This document shows, one piece after another, positions 26,931-37,192 of a stretch of DNA of 64,000 nucleotides. Origin of the DNA: Spiroplasma melliferum (GTDB taxonomy: Bacteria > Bacillota_I > Bacilli_A > Mycoplasmatales > Mycoplasmataceae). Numbering within the stretch: the stretch's first letter is position 1; every line of letters begins with the position of its first letter. The notes under the pieces are model-generated. The model made no database searches and was not told the DNA's origin. It saw only the letters and a program-made list of their open reading frames with translations. Both the position numbers and the translations under genes were made by a program. The stretch is from the NCBI GenBank assembly GCA_005222125.1, contig CP029202.1, positions 62,001 through 126,000 of the forward strand, in the 5' to 3' direction.

Positions 26931-27007
26931 GGCGGTTGTGGCGAAGAGGTTAACGCTCCGGATTGTGGCTCCGGCATTCGTGGGTTCAAGTCCCATCAGC
27001 CGCCCCA
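26931..27007 (+). tRNA. trnH: tRNA-His (anticodon GTG)
   Basis: 77 bases including the extra 5' G(-1), which pairs with the discriminator C, the hallmark of tRNA-His, and an encoded CCA end. Acceptor GCGGTTG pairs with CAGCCGC (one G-T pair), the T arm has GTGGG/CCCAT with loop TTCAAGT, and anticodon GTG lies at 26965-26967. The tailed-phage remnant ends next to it, and tRNA genes are common phage attachment sites, but I see no duplicated 3' tRNA end at the far side of the phage block. Confidence 0.97.
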
Positions 27008-27012
27008 TTTTT

Positions 27013-27033
27013 AACTACAAAAGTAGTTTTTTT
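27013..27033 (+). terminator. Terminator of tRNA-His
   Basis: AACTAC/GTAGTT hairpin with AAAA loop and following T run. Confidence 0.8.
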
Positions 27034-27065
27034 ATTTTTAAAAGAAAAAATATAATATAACATAA

Positions 27066-27113
27066 TAAAAAACTCCCCTATTAAAGTTGTTAAGCAAATA
27101 GGGGAGTTTTTTT
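27066..27113. terminator. Strong second terminator
   Basis: Long stem AAAAACTCCCCTATT / AATAGGGGAGTTTTT with a 15-base loop. GC-rich centre and symmetrical A and T flanks suggest a bidirectional terminator isolating the tRNA from both sides. Confidence 0.8.
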
Positions 27114-27411
27114 ACTTAACTATAAGATATTGTGAAAAGCAATATATGAATTTATAATTTCCAAAATAATTTATTTCCGATAAAAAAATTTCTAATTAGT
27201 TAAGGCCTGTCTATTTACTTAATAAATACAACTGATATAATGAAAATGTTGACGTATTTAAAATAGCATTTTATTTTAAAGTAATTAATATCAAAATAAA
27301 ATTATATATTATGGCAATTTAAATTTAATAATTTTACATAATTTTTTATTGTATTATTTTTAGTTGTTTTTTTGCTGTAATTTTAAAAAGTAAATTATGG
27401 GAGGTAACATT
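27114..27411 (+). promoter_or_regulatory. Long leader before the DUF402 gene
   Basis: No gene seen. A promoter-like pair TTTACT (27214-27219) and TATAAT (27236-27241), spacer 16, would give a 5' leader of about 165 bases. I find no known riboswitch fold in it. Confidence 0.35.
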
Positions 27412-27954
27412 ATGGACTCGTTACAAGTTGGAGATAGTGTCTTAGTACATGCTTATAAACATAATGGTTCAGTTTACCGTAGTTGAGAATCGGCGGTTGT
27501 TTTATTACTAGAAGAAGAATATATTGTTTTAGTAAATGAAGATGTCACTGTTACAGAATTGAATGGTAGAAAATGAAAAACAAATGAACCAGCAATTTGG
27601 ATTTTTAATCGGAAAAATTGAAGTAATATTATTTGTATGCTTAAAGATACCGGGATAAATTACTATTGTAATATTGCATCGCCATTTATTATGGAGCAAA
27701 AAACAATTAAATATATTGATTATGATTTAGACATTAAAGTTTTTGCTGATGGTAGTTATAAAATTTTAGATCTAAAAGAGTTTAATCGAAATCGTATTGC
27801 TTGAAAATATAGTCGTGATATTGTTAATGCAATTTGAACAGAAATTGATAATTTAAAATATTTAATTAAAAATAAACTTTTTATTTTTGAACATAGTCGT
27901 GCAGAAGCGTTATGACAACAATATTTAGCATTAAAATCTAAATTACTTAAATAA
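27412..27954 (+). CDS. DUF402-family protein (nucleoside di/triphosphatase NtdP-like)
   Basis: 180 aa. N-terminal GDSVLVHAYKHNGSVYRSW, central WIFNRKNWSNIICML and YYCNIASPF, then YIDYDLDIKVFADGSYKILD with the acidic cluster that binds metal in this family. These are the hallmarks of the DUF402 proteins of Firmicutes, for which nucleotide phosphatase activity is reported. Strong GGGAGG site. Acts in the cytoplasm, perhaps cleaning nucleotide pools; monocistronic here. Confidence 0.8.
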
Positions 27955-28017
27955 GGTTTTATTGTTTAATTTCTAAATAATAGATATAATAAAAGTGTTT
28001 TAGAGAGGAGATTTCTA

Positions 28018-29424
28018 ATGGGGCAATATAATTTTAAAAAAAATTTTTTATGAGGTAGTGCTTTTTCTGGTCCTCAAACAGAAGGGGCATTTTTGGAAGA
28101 TGGAAAATCTGCATCAAATTGAGATCATTGATTTAGGTTAGAAAAATATCGTTTTTTTAACCAACAACCTTGTTTAAATGATTTTTACCATCGTTATCAA
28201 GAAGATATTAAAATTGCAAGGGAGTTAAATTTTAATTCATTACGAACATCAATTCAATGAAGTAGATTAATTCCTGATGGAAAAACAATTAATCCAAAAG
28301 GAGTTGAATTTTATAATAATGTAATTAATGAAATGTTAAAAAATAACATTAAACCAATTATTAATTTATTTCATTTTGATATGCCATATTGAGCACAACA
28401 AAAAGGTGGCTGACTTTCACGAGAAGTAGTTGATGCTTTTGTTTTTTATGCAAAAACTTGTTTTGAATTATTTGGTGATCGAGTTGAAATGTTTACCACT
28501 TTTAATGAACCAATTGTTGTAATTGAAGGTAGTTATTGATATGATTGACATTTTCCAAATGAAGTTAATATGCAGCATGGTATGCAAGCTCAATGAAATA
28601 GTTTAATTGCCCATTTAAAAGCAGTTAAAGTATATCGACAATTAAAATTAAAAGGAGAAATTGGATGCATTTTAAGCATTTCACCATCAATTCCTCGCAG
28701 TCAAAATAAGGCTGATTTAGAAGCAGCAAAATGACATGATTTGTTTACAATTAATTGTTTTTTAGACCCAATGGTTAAAAATACTTATCCACAAGAGTTA
28801 AAAGAAGTTGCTAAGAAATATAATTTTATGTGACAAATTGTTGATGGAGATGAAGAATTAATTCAAGATGAAAACTTAAAAATTGATTTCTTAGGAGTTA
28901 ATTTTTATCAACCAGCCCGAGTAAAAGGCATTGATTTTATTCCAGATTTTACTAACGGAGCAATTACACCACATTATTTTTACCAGCCTTATGAAATGCC
29001 AGGGCGTCGAATTAATCCATACCGAGGATGAGAAATTTTTCCAAAGGCAATTTATATCACATTAATGAATTTAAAAGAACATTATAATAACATTCCGGTT
29101 TATATTTCAGAAAATGGAATGGGAGTTGAGAACGAAGAACGCTTTTTAGAACAGGGTATTATTAATGATCAATATCGCATTGATTTTGTTAAAGAACATT
29201 TGGCTTGAGTTCATCAAGCAATTAAGGATGGTTCAAATTGTTTTGGTTATCATTCTTGGGCTTACATTGACAATTGATCATGAATGAATGCATATAAAAA
29301 TCGTTATGGATTTGTTCAATTAGATTTAACTAATAACGGTAAAAGGGTTTTAAAAAAATCAGCCGAATTTATTGCTAAAACTGCTAAAACAGGTGTGTTT
29401 GAATATGAAGCAGAATTAATTTAA
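28018..29424 (+). CDS. Glycoside hydrolase family 1 (6-phospho-beta-glucosidase-like)
   Basis: 468 aa, the normal GH1 length. N-terminal FLWGSAFSGPQTEGA, acid/base Glu164 in TFNEP and nucleophile Glu365 in ISENGMG are all intact. Many Trp are TGA. GH1 enzymes next to cellobiose-type PTS genes usually split 6-phospho-beta-glucosides produced during uptake. The PTS EIIB and EIIC follow 1.2 kb downstream. AGAGAGGAG precedes the ATG. In S. citri related beta-glucosidases have been discussed for use of plant and insect sugars. Confidence 0.9.
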
Positions 29425-29433
29425 GGATTTAAA

Positions 29434-30048
29434 ATGAAAATTACAGATTCAGAACGGCTAATTGCCTTACGAAAAGAGTATGATGATAATCATAATAAAT
29501 TTAATCAACAAGTGTATGTTTCGCGGTATAGTGAAGCATCACGAATTTTAAAGTTAATTCGGGTAATTAAAGTTAAAAAACCGTTGAATGAAACCTTTCA
29601 TATGTTATTAACAATGCTGGCGCATGATATGAATGCTAACCTAACATATGATGATTTAGAAAATGATGCTTTTTACCGAGCAGGAACAAAGGATAAAAAA
29701 CGAGAAATGCATTTAGCTTGCTTTAACGAGAATGAAGAAGTAACACTTGAATGATTCACATCAGAAGCTTGAATTAGTAAAAATTTTTGTTTTCTTAGTA
29801 AAAAAAATGGACAAGAAACAAAGATTACTTATTTAGAAATTGTTAAAAGTTTAAAAGCAAAAACAGGTTATTTAGAACAAATTATGCGGAATAATTATCT
29901 TAAAGCTGAAGTTATTCGATTTGATATGCAAATGTATGAGTTAAAACGAAATTTAGACTTATTATCGGCAAAACAATTAGCTAATTATCAGATTAAGATG
30001 AGTAGGTATAAAGAACGATTGGCTGCAATTCGTTCGTTTTCTAAGTAA
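29434..30048 (+). CDS. Conserved hypothetical protein linked to GH1
   Basis: 204 aa, starting 9 bases after the GH1 gene, so co-transcribed. Entirely soluble and mostly helical, with many basic residues. It has a central KKREMHLACFNENEEVTLEW segment and a C-terminal coiled-coil-like part (EVIRFDMQMYELKRNLDLL). No family recognised and no catalytic motif visible. Its place suggests a role in the sugar module. Confidence 0.6.
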
Positions 30049-30054
30049 AAGATT

Positions 30055-30088
30055 AAAAGAAGATATATTGTAATATATCTTCTTTTTT
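30055..30088 (+). terminator. Terminator after the GH1 pair
   Basis: Arms AAAAGAAGATATATT and AATATATCTTCTTTT with a 2-base loop and T run. Confidence 0.85.
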
Positions 30089-30305
30089 AATAAAATGTTA
30101 TTACTAAATCATATTGTGGTTTAGTTTTTTATTAATTAAAGAACTATTAATTTTAAAATATGTAGCATTTAATCAGTATTAACCATCACGCTTTTACTTG
30201 CAAAAAATATCATAAAAAATAATTTATTTATGAAAATAGTTAAAATAAGAAGACAAAATTCACTTAAAACATTAATTGTTAATTAAATAATGGTAAAAAA
30301 TAATA

Positions 30306-30497
30306 TTAGACAATAAAAGCAACAATAATAATTATTAAAACAGCTAAACTACAAATTGCCCCCGAAATTAAGATAATATGGTTTTTATAGTATAAATAAC
30401 GATGAAAACTCTTTTCAATAATACGAATTATTATTCAAGTAATAAAGAATATTCCAGCTGGAATAAAAGCAAAATAAATTATAAAAGATGGTACCAT
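30306..30497 (-). CDS. Small two-helix membrane protein
   Basis: 63 aa, two hydrophobic helices (about 3-22 and 42-62) joined by a basic loop with RIIEKSFHRYLYYKNH. AAAGGTAAA precedes the ATG. It shares size, topology and motif order (TW-I-IR near the end of helix 1, then a R/KYxxxHK-like loop) with the minus-strand gene 33138-33338 on the other side of the PTS pair. Unknown role. Confidence 0.55.
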
Positions 30498-30641
30498 AGT
30501 ATTTTTACCTTTCTCTTGGAAAATTATATCAGAAAAATAGAATAATTTTCTTATTTTTTAAATTACTTTAAAAAATATTGCTTTTTAAAGTGCATAATAT
30601 ATAATGAAAATAAGGCAATTTTATTAGAAGGGTGGCATGTT

Positions 30642-30938
30642 ATGAAAAAGATTTTACTAGTATGTTCTGCTGGAATGAGTACTTCAATTTTAGTTAAAAA
30701 AATGGAAGAAGCAGCGGAAATAATGAATATTGATGTTCATGTTGAAGCAAAAGCGATGGCTGAAGCACAATCTGTATTAGAAAATTATGATGTAATTTTG
30801 CTTGGTCCACAAGTAAAATATATTGAAAACAATATTAAAAGTATGACAGAGAAGCCTGTTTCAGTTATTCCAGCTAATGTTTATGCCTTAGGAAAGGGAA
30901 AAGAAGCTCTTGAATTAGCTTTACAATTAATTGGGTAA
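30642..30938 (+). CDS. PTS lactose/cellobiose-type EIIB
   Basis: 98 aa, a single-domain EIIB. The phosphorylated Cys8 lies in LLVCSAGMSTS, the standard P-loop of this family, and LLGPQVKYIE follows. It receives phosphate from EIIA and passes it to the sugar held by EIIC. The matching EIIC starts 45 bases downstream. No EIIA is adjacent; the only one in the window (47045) lacks its histidine. Confidence 0.93.
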   Translation: MKKILLVCSAGMSTSILVKKMEEAAEIMNIDVHVEAKAMAEAQSVLENYDVILLGPQVKYIENNIKSMTEKPVSVIPANVYALGKGKEALELALQLIG

Positions 30939-30983
30939 TTTTGGGAAAATAAGTATTATTTTTAGAAAGGAATTCTCAAGATA

Positions 30984-33077
30984 ATGGAAAAGAGTAATGA
31001 TAAATTTAATCCAGAAAAGGGTAAAAAAACCAAGAGTATGGATTTTAAAACTTGATGAAATAATAAAGCATTACCAACAATGTCAAAATTAGGAAACCAA
31101 CGTCATTTATCAGCAATTCGTGATGCATTTGGAACAATGATTCCATTAATTATTGCAGGAGGGATTGGTTTATTAATTGATGCAATTATCTTTGGGGGAG
31201 CTGGTTCTGGGAAAGTATCATTACTAGGGCTTTTTGCCAGGGCAGCCGGATATAGTTGAGACTCAATAGGAGGTTTATTTGCTGATACATCAACTAGTTG
31301 AGGAAAAGCCTCATCAATTGGAGCTTTAGCTTTTGGGCAAATTCAAATTGCGACAATTGGAGCAATGTCATTGTATTTTGCGTTTTTATTAGGCTATTTC
31401 TTAGTTTTATCAAGAAATTATAAATCACCGGTTATTGCTGGTTTAGCCTCATTTGCAGGATTCATTATTGCAAGTATGGGACAAGTTTCCTTCTTTATGG
31501 ATTCAAAAGGATTATTTACCGCTTTAATTATTGGGATAGCAACAACTGAACTATTTGTTTGGTTTGGAAATATGAAAAAATTAGAAATTCAATTACCCGC
31601 GGGTGTTCCACCAGCGGTGGGAAAATCATTTGCCGTATTTTTACCAATGGTTTTCACATTAAGTATTATTGGTATTTTTAATATTTTATTTTTAGCACCA
31701 GCCATTGCGTTACCAAATATTGGTTTTGAAGTTGAACAATGAAATACCTTTGTTTCATCAGGAAACTTATGAGATCCAAAATTAGGTGCAAATGTAACAC
31801 TTAATAGTTTTGCAGATTTCTTATATTCTACATATGGTGTTGAGATTTTTGCCAAACTTCCTAATGGTAGTTGAGATTTGGCAACAAAAGGGACTGGATG
31901 AACTATAATTTTTGGCCAAGCTGTTTTAAAGGCAGTTGAAACTGCAATTAGTAATTTTGGAGTTGGAGATCAAAGTGCAATGGAAGCTTGATTTGCAAGT
32001 TTTGATCCAAAAAATGCTGATGGTTTAATGACCCAAACAGGTTGAAATTCATTAGGTCAATTTATTTTAGCCAAAGGTGGTAATTTTGGTGGAACTATTT
32101 CAGGCAATAAAGGAATTGAATATTTATCAGCAAATATGTTTTTTTCAACTAATGCTGCTGGTGAAGCATTTTTAACAGTTTCTTTACGTTATGTCACAGT
32201 TCCAATTGCATCTAATGCATTTGGATTTGGGGCAGCCATTTACCGTTTCTTTACTTCTTGATTCATTGGGTTTGCCACAGGGAATGGTGGTTTAGGATTA
32301 GCAGTTCTTTATGTGTTCTTTATTTCATTCTTCTGATTCTTTGGAGTCCATGGTTCAAACATTATGGCCGCTATTTTTGAACCAATTTGATGAATGATTA
32401 TTGGAGTTAATACTGCACTAATTTCTGCGGGATTATCAGCACGAACAAATTTAAATGATCAAGTTGGAATCTTTGGAAAACCATTCTTTGATATTTATAT
32501 GAATATTGGAGGATCAGGAGCTACATTAGGATTATTAATCATGGTTTTAATTTTATCACGTCGTCGTGAATTAAAAGAGGTTTCAAAATATGCTCTACCG
32601 GCAGGGTGCTTTAATATTAATGAACCAGTTATTTTTGGATTTCCATTAGTATTAAACCCAACTTATATTGTGCCGTTTATTTTATCGCCAATGACTGCAA
32701 TGTTAATTGGTTGAGTGGCAACAGGACCATTACATATTGTTAATGTTGTTTATGTAACGGTTCCTTGAACAACACCTTGATTTTTAGGAGCTATTTTAGC
32801 AACTGTTGACCCAATGGCGGTTCTGATTGCACTAATTTGTTTTGCTGTTTCAACAGCAATTTGGATTCCATTTATTTTATTAGATAATTATACTTATTAT
32901 CGTAAATTGAAAAAAACGGATCCTGTTGCATATGAAGAAGAAATGAAATATTTGCATGATAAAGAATATCGTAACCAGGTTAAAGCAGAAGCAAAAGCTG
33001 AAAAGCAAAAAGCAAAAGAAGAATTAAAAAAAGCTCGTGAAGCAAAAAAAGCAGCACAACATGCTGCTAAAAAATAA
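30984..33077 (+). CDS. PTS lactose/cellobiose-type EIIC, enlarged
   Basis: 697 aa, far above the usual 420-450. The N-terminal membrane half (to about residue 250) and the C-terminal half with FGVHGSNIM and CFNINEPVIFGFP are standard EIIC. Between them lies an insert of about 150 residues, largely soluble with Asp, Asn and Trp, probably outside the membrane. The last 60 residues are a Lys/Ala/Glu-rich coiled coil. Imports beta-glucosides. The insert may be lineage-specific and could alter substrate or partner binding. Confidence 0.9.
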
Positions 33078-33080
33078 AAA

Positions 33081-33117
33081 ATGCGCCTACTACTAAGTAA
33101 TTAGTGGTCGGTGCTTT
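33081..33117 (+). terminator. Terminator after EIIC
   Basis: Imperfect hairpin GCGCCTACTACTA / TAGTGGTCGGTGC with G-T pairs, then TTTT. Confidence 0.6.
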
Positions 33118-33137
33118 TCAATTTTTAATAAATTATT

Positions 33138-33338
33138 TTAAGCAAAAATAGTTACGGCTAAAATTAAGAGAATTAAAAAAATACTTAAACAAACACTGTA
33201 TGATACAATTAAAGCAATTTTATGTCATGCTGAATAGCGTTGTAATACTTTTGTTCTAAATCTAACAATTGTTCAAACAATAAATGGAATAATAAAGAAA
33301 ATTACTGCTACTAGAATAATAATCTGTTGTGTTGTCAT
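33138..33338 (-). CDS. Small two-helix membrane protein
   Basis: 66 aa, helices at about 5-25 and 42-64 with a basic loop (RFRTKVLQRYSAWHK). AAAGGTGATTAAA precedes the ATG. Its topology is the same as that of the gene at 30306-30497, and both point away from or flank the PTS genes, so they look like paralogues. Unknown role; could accompany the transporter. Confidence 0.55.
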
Positions 33339-33410
33339 TTTAATCACCTTTCTTAATTTTAACGAAATATAATAGAGAAAACAATAATAAAAATCAGAAA
33401 GAGGGAAATT

Positions 33411-34895
33411 ATGATTGAAAAGAAATTTATTTTTGCTGCATCAACATGTGCATTTCAAATTGAAGGAGGTCGTAGTTTAGGCGGGCGAACAGAATCAATT
33501 TGAGATGAGTTTACAAAACGTAATTTTTCAATCCCGCCATTAGGAAAGGCAGAACGGGAAATTAATTCAATTGAAGTTGCAGCTGATTTTTATAGTAAGT
33601 ATAAAACTGACGCTCGAATTATGAAACGAATGGGATTACAAGGATTAGTTTATAATATGGATTGAACTCGAATTTTTCCAAAAAATAGTACTGATTTTAA
33701 TCCAGAAGGGATTAAATTTTATGATGATGTTTTTAAAACATTAGTTGAAAATGGTATTAAACCAATTCCAATTTTATATCACTGAGATACGCCAATGTGA
33801 GCAGAAATTCAGGGTGGATTTGAGAACCGTAATGTAATTGAATGATTCCGAAACTATGTCCGCGTTGTGTTTCAATACTTAGGGAAATATAGTAATTTAT
33901 GATTTGTTAATGATGAGAATTCTACTTTTACATTAGATGCTTATTTAAATGATTACTTACCACCAGCAAAAAATGATAAAACAGCATTTGCTAAAGCAAT
34001 TCATCATTTAAACCTTAGTGCAGCAATTGCGAAATAAGAATTTGATTTAGCTAAGTCAAAAGGTTATCTTGCTAACGATGCATTGTTAGGAATTTACCAT
34101 GATTGAGCGCCACCGTATCAATTCCGAGAAGGTGACCAAGCAGCAGTTGAAAAATATAACGGATGATTTAAAAATTTCTTTTTAGACCCAAACTTAAAAG
34201 GAACTTATCCAGATGTTTTTTTTCAATGGTTAAAAGATGAAAAAATTAATTTTATGATTAGTGATGAAGATTTAAACTTATTAAAAAAACATCAATTGGA
34301 TTTAATTGGTTGAAATTATTATCGCCCATGTTATATTACTGGGGATAATTATGTGGATAATTTAAAAGAATTGCACCAAAAAAGTCATACTTTTTTTGTA
34401 CCGGGTTTTAAACAAGTATTTCCAAAAGGCATTGAATATACAAAATGAAATTGAATTATTGATCCAAAGATGTTAGCGACTGGAGCGGAAATATTATGAA
34501 AAGAATATCAAAAACCCTTAATGATTATTGAAAATGGAATGGGTGATTTTGATGATAAAGCAGCACCATTAATTTTAGATCAAGATCGAATTCGCTATTT
34601 AAGTTTACATTTAGCAGAAGTATTTAAAGCACTTGAACGTGGAGTTAATTTAATTGGTTATTCATTATGAACTTATTGTGATATTTTTTCGCCAAGCGGA
34701 GGATATCGAAAAGATTATGGCTTGGTTTCTGTTGATTTTAATAGTAAAATTAAAACGCGAACACCAAAATTATCTTATGTTTGATATAAACGAGTAATTA
34801 CAACAAATGGTAAAAATCTTGCATATGATGATATTGATGTTTTAACGAATTTATTAAAAACCGAATTAACAACATGAGACTTTTGATATCAATAA
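33411..34895 (+). pseudogene. GH1 glycosidase with in-frame stop
   Basis: A GH1 frame of 495 codons interrupted by TAA at 34035-34037 (after AAIAK). The rest of the frame is intact to TAA at 34893. The nucleophile motif MIIENGMG is present. The acid/base region WFVNDENSTFT aligns with the usual WITFNEP: Glu is kept but Asn is Asp and Pro is Asn. Thus the gene diverged before the stop appeared, or it is a distinct subgroup. TAA is a stop in Spiroplasma, so only a truncated protein of 208 aa can be made. RBS GAGGG. Confidence 0.8.
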
Positions 34896-34905
34896 GGAGG
34901 CTGAC

Positions 34906-35942
34906 ATGAAAATTGTATTAATTGGAGCAGGACGAATTACAAAATGATTTTTAGATGATTTACAAAATACAAAATATAAAGATCAAATTACTTTATTTGG
35001 AATTTACAATTTAACTTATGTAAAAGCTTTACAATATAAAGATACTTACCAAATTCACAAAGTCTATCAATCATTAGATGAGTTAATTAAAGATGCTGCA
35101 AATTTTGATTTAGCATATATTGGGACAAGTGATGCAACTCATTATGAAATTGCTAAGCAATTATTATCACATAAAATAAATGTTTTTTGTGAAAAACCAT
35201 TAACATTATCATACCAAACTGCACAAGAGTTGTATGATTTAGCAGCAACAAACAATGTTTTATTATTTGATGGAATTAAAACTGGATTTTCACCAGTTTA
35301 TCAAATGATGAAAGTAGATTTGGAAGCTGATTTAATTGGAACAATTGAATATTTGAGTGCTAGTCATGCGAAAGTTTCAACAAGTGGTAAAAAGCCAGAA
35401 CCAAAATCAAATGATAAAAACTTTGTTGGGTTACATTTAGCTGGGGGAATGTATGCTTTATTTATTGGCCTTGATTTATTAGGGCCAGCTCAATTAGTAA
35501 CACATTTAAATAATGCTTATGCAACCCATAAGGCAATTTCTACTTCTGTTTTAAATATTCGTCATAAAAATCAGGGCATTTCAACAATTATTGCTAGTGA
35601 TAGTTTATCCAGTGATTTATCAGCACAAATTTTAGGAACAAAAGGTTATATTAGACTGGGGGGGGTAATTTGCAAAAATACAATGCTGATTATCAAAAAG
35701 ATTCTTGTCATATGGCATATACTTATCAAGTTTATGATTTACAAGGTAATTTAATTAAAACTGTTGATGAACCATTTACAACGGCTGGTGAAGGACTACG
35801 GTTTGAGATTGAGCATGTCTATGATTTATGAAAAAATAAAAAAAATGAGTCAAATGTTGTTACGAAAGCAATTTCATTAGAAATTATTAAAATTTTAGAA
35901 TTAACAAATAATACTAATGATCATCAAATTATTGAATTATAG
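34906..35942 (+). pseudogene. Gfo/Idh/MocA-family oxidoreductase, frameshifted in a G8 run
   Basis: N-terminal NAD(P)-binding site GAGRITKWF, then YIGTSDATHYE and FCEKPLT, which contains the EKP motif of the family. The frame is correct to IRLGG, then a run of eight G (35658-35665) shifts it; the remainder (GNLQKYNADY... TAGEGLRFEIEHVYDLW) continues in another frame to TAG at 35940. One more G, or two fewer, restores about 345 aa. Follows the broken GH1 by 10 bases, so the two form one decayed operon or a phase-variable pair. These enzymes oxidise or reduce sugar derivatives. Confidence 0.85.
35658..35665 (+). repeat. G8 homopolymer causing a frameshift
   Basis: Eight consecutive G in a region otherwise very AT-rich; located exactly at the frame change of the oxidoreductase gene. 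Confidence 0.9.
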
Positions 35943-36159
35943 TGAAAATTGTAAATGCAAGTAGAAAAAAATCTTATACTTTTATATTAACATATTTTTT
36001 AATAAAATTGACAAAATAATGTAAACTGTAATATGAAGTTCAACAAATCTATTAATTTAATAATAACTTATTTGCTTATAATTGATATATTAAAATAACA
36101 TAAAAAGACATAAACGATGTATAATTATATTAATTAATATTAAATTGGAGGAGCATAAT

Positions 36160-36792
36160 ATGATAAATAAAAAATTAGCAGAATATTTAGATATTTCTAA
36201 AATACAAGCAACAAAAATTGAGATGTCTATTTTATTTTTACTAGTTGAAGCAAATAAAATTAATCGTACAATTTATAAAACTTATGTTTTAAAATTTATG
36301 TCATTTTTAGAATGAAAAATGGCGCAAAAATATGGAGAACATTTTTTTAGAACTGATTTTATAGCTTTAGAAAATGGACCAGTTCCAGGAAGTTTTATGG
36401 ACTATATTGATAATAATCCAAATTGTAAATTCAATTATTTTATGTGCAAAAATATAAATATAAATAATAATAATTCAAAAACTAAAATTTTTTATTTAAA
36501 AGATTTGAATTCTGAAAAATTCATAAATTTAGATTACTTTTCAGATGTTGAAAAACCTTTATTAAAAGAAGCAGTTAATTGAATTTTTTCCTTTAATAAA
36601 GTTGGAGAATTAAGTGAAGATACTCACTTAAAAATGAAATCATGAAAACAAGCATGAACTAAAGCTCAACAAGAAGGAAAGAAATCAATAATTTTTGATT
36701 TTGCATTAGACATATCAAAAAATGAAGATGATGAAACATATGAAATTATTAAATTGTATAAAGAACTAGGATACAAAAAAAATGGAAATTAA
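36160..36792 (+). CDS. Panacea (DUF4065/SocA-type) antitoxin candidate
   Basis: 210 aa. The middle has KFMSFLEWKMAQKYGEHFF and then FIALENGPVPGSFMDYI, which match the Panacea fold's hydrophobic core and its GPV motif. The later LSEDTHLKMKSWKQAW matches the second conserved block (LS-TH--WK). Panacea proteins are antitoxins that neutralise many unrelated toxins through the same domain. The overlapping downstream gene is the natural partner. GGAGGAG precedes the ATG; TTGACA at 36008 is a possible -35 element upstream. The pair sits between broken sugar genes and the plectrovirus. Confidence 0.8.
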
Positions 36793-37192
36793 TAATATTA
36801 TAGTTTCATTCCTTATTGATAATGCAGATATGACAACAACCGAAACAGGAGCACCTCATCCTTCAATTTGTATACCAATTTTTAAAGATGACAAAGATAT
36901 TCATGTAATAAGACTTACTACACAAAAACCAAAAGAATATGAAAAGCTTGTAATTAAAATTAATGGTAGACCAGATACAAAATTATATAAAGATTGTTAT
37001 GTTAGATTAGACGGAAGTAAAAGTAACTTTCATATAATTAAAGAAAATAATTGCCTCAATTATAAAAGTATTTATTGTCAAAATATTCATGATAAATATA
37101 GAAAAAAAATTTTACAAGCTTGCTTAAATTCAAAATTTATACCACGAATTTTTCATCCATTAATACAAATAGAAATAAATAAATTTAAATAA
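36782..37192 (+). CDS. Putative toxin partner of the Panacea protein
   Basis: 136 aa, overlapping the antitoxin candidate by 11 bases, so translation is coupled. Contains ICIPIFKDDKDIHVIRLT and later DCYVRLDGSKSNFHII, a beta-rich pattern that could resemble the SH3-like fold of MazF/PemK toxins, but I cannot identify it with a known family. Lys-rich C-terminal helix. It ends 8 bases inside the 3' end of the converging transposase gene. Toxin role inferred only from the gene pair. Confidence 0.5.
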   Translation: MEINNIIVSFLIDNADMTTTETGAPHPSICIPIFKDDKDIHVIRLTTQKPKEYEKLVIKINGRPDTKLYKDCYVRLDGSKSNFHIIKENNCLNYKSIYCQNIHDKYRKKILQACLNSKFIPRIFHPLIQIEINKFK

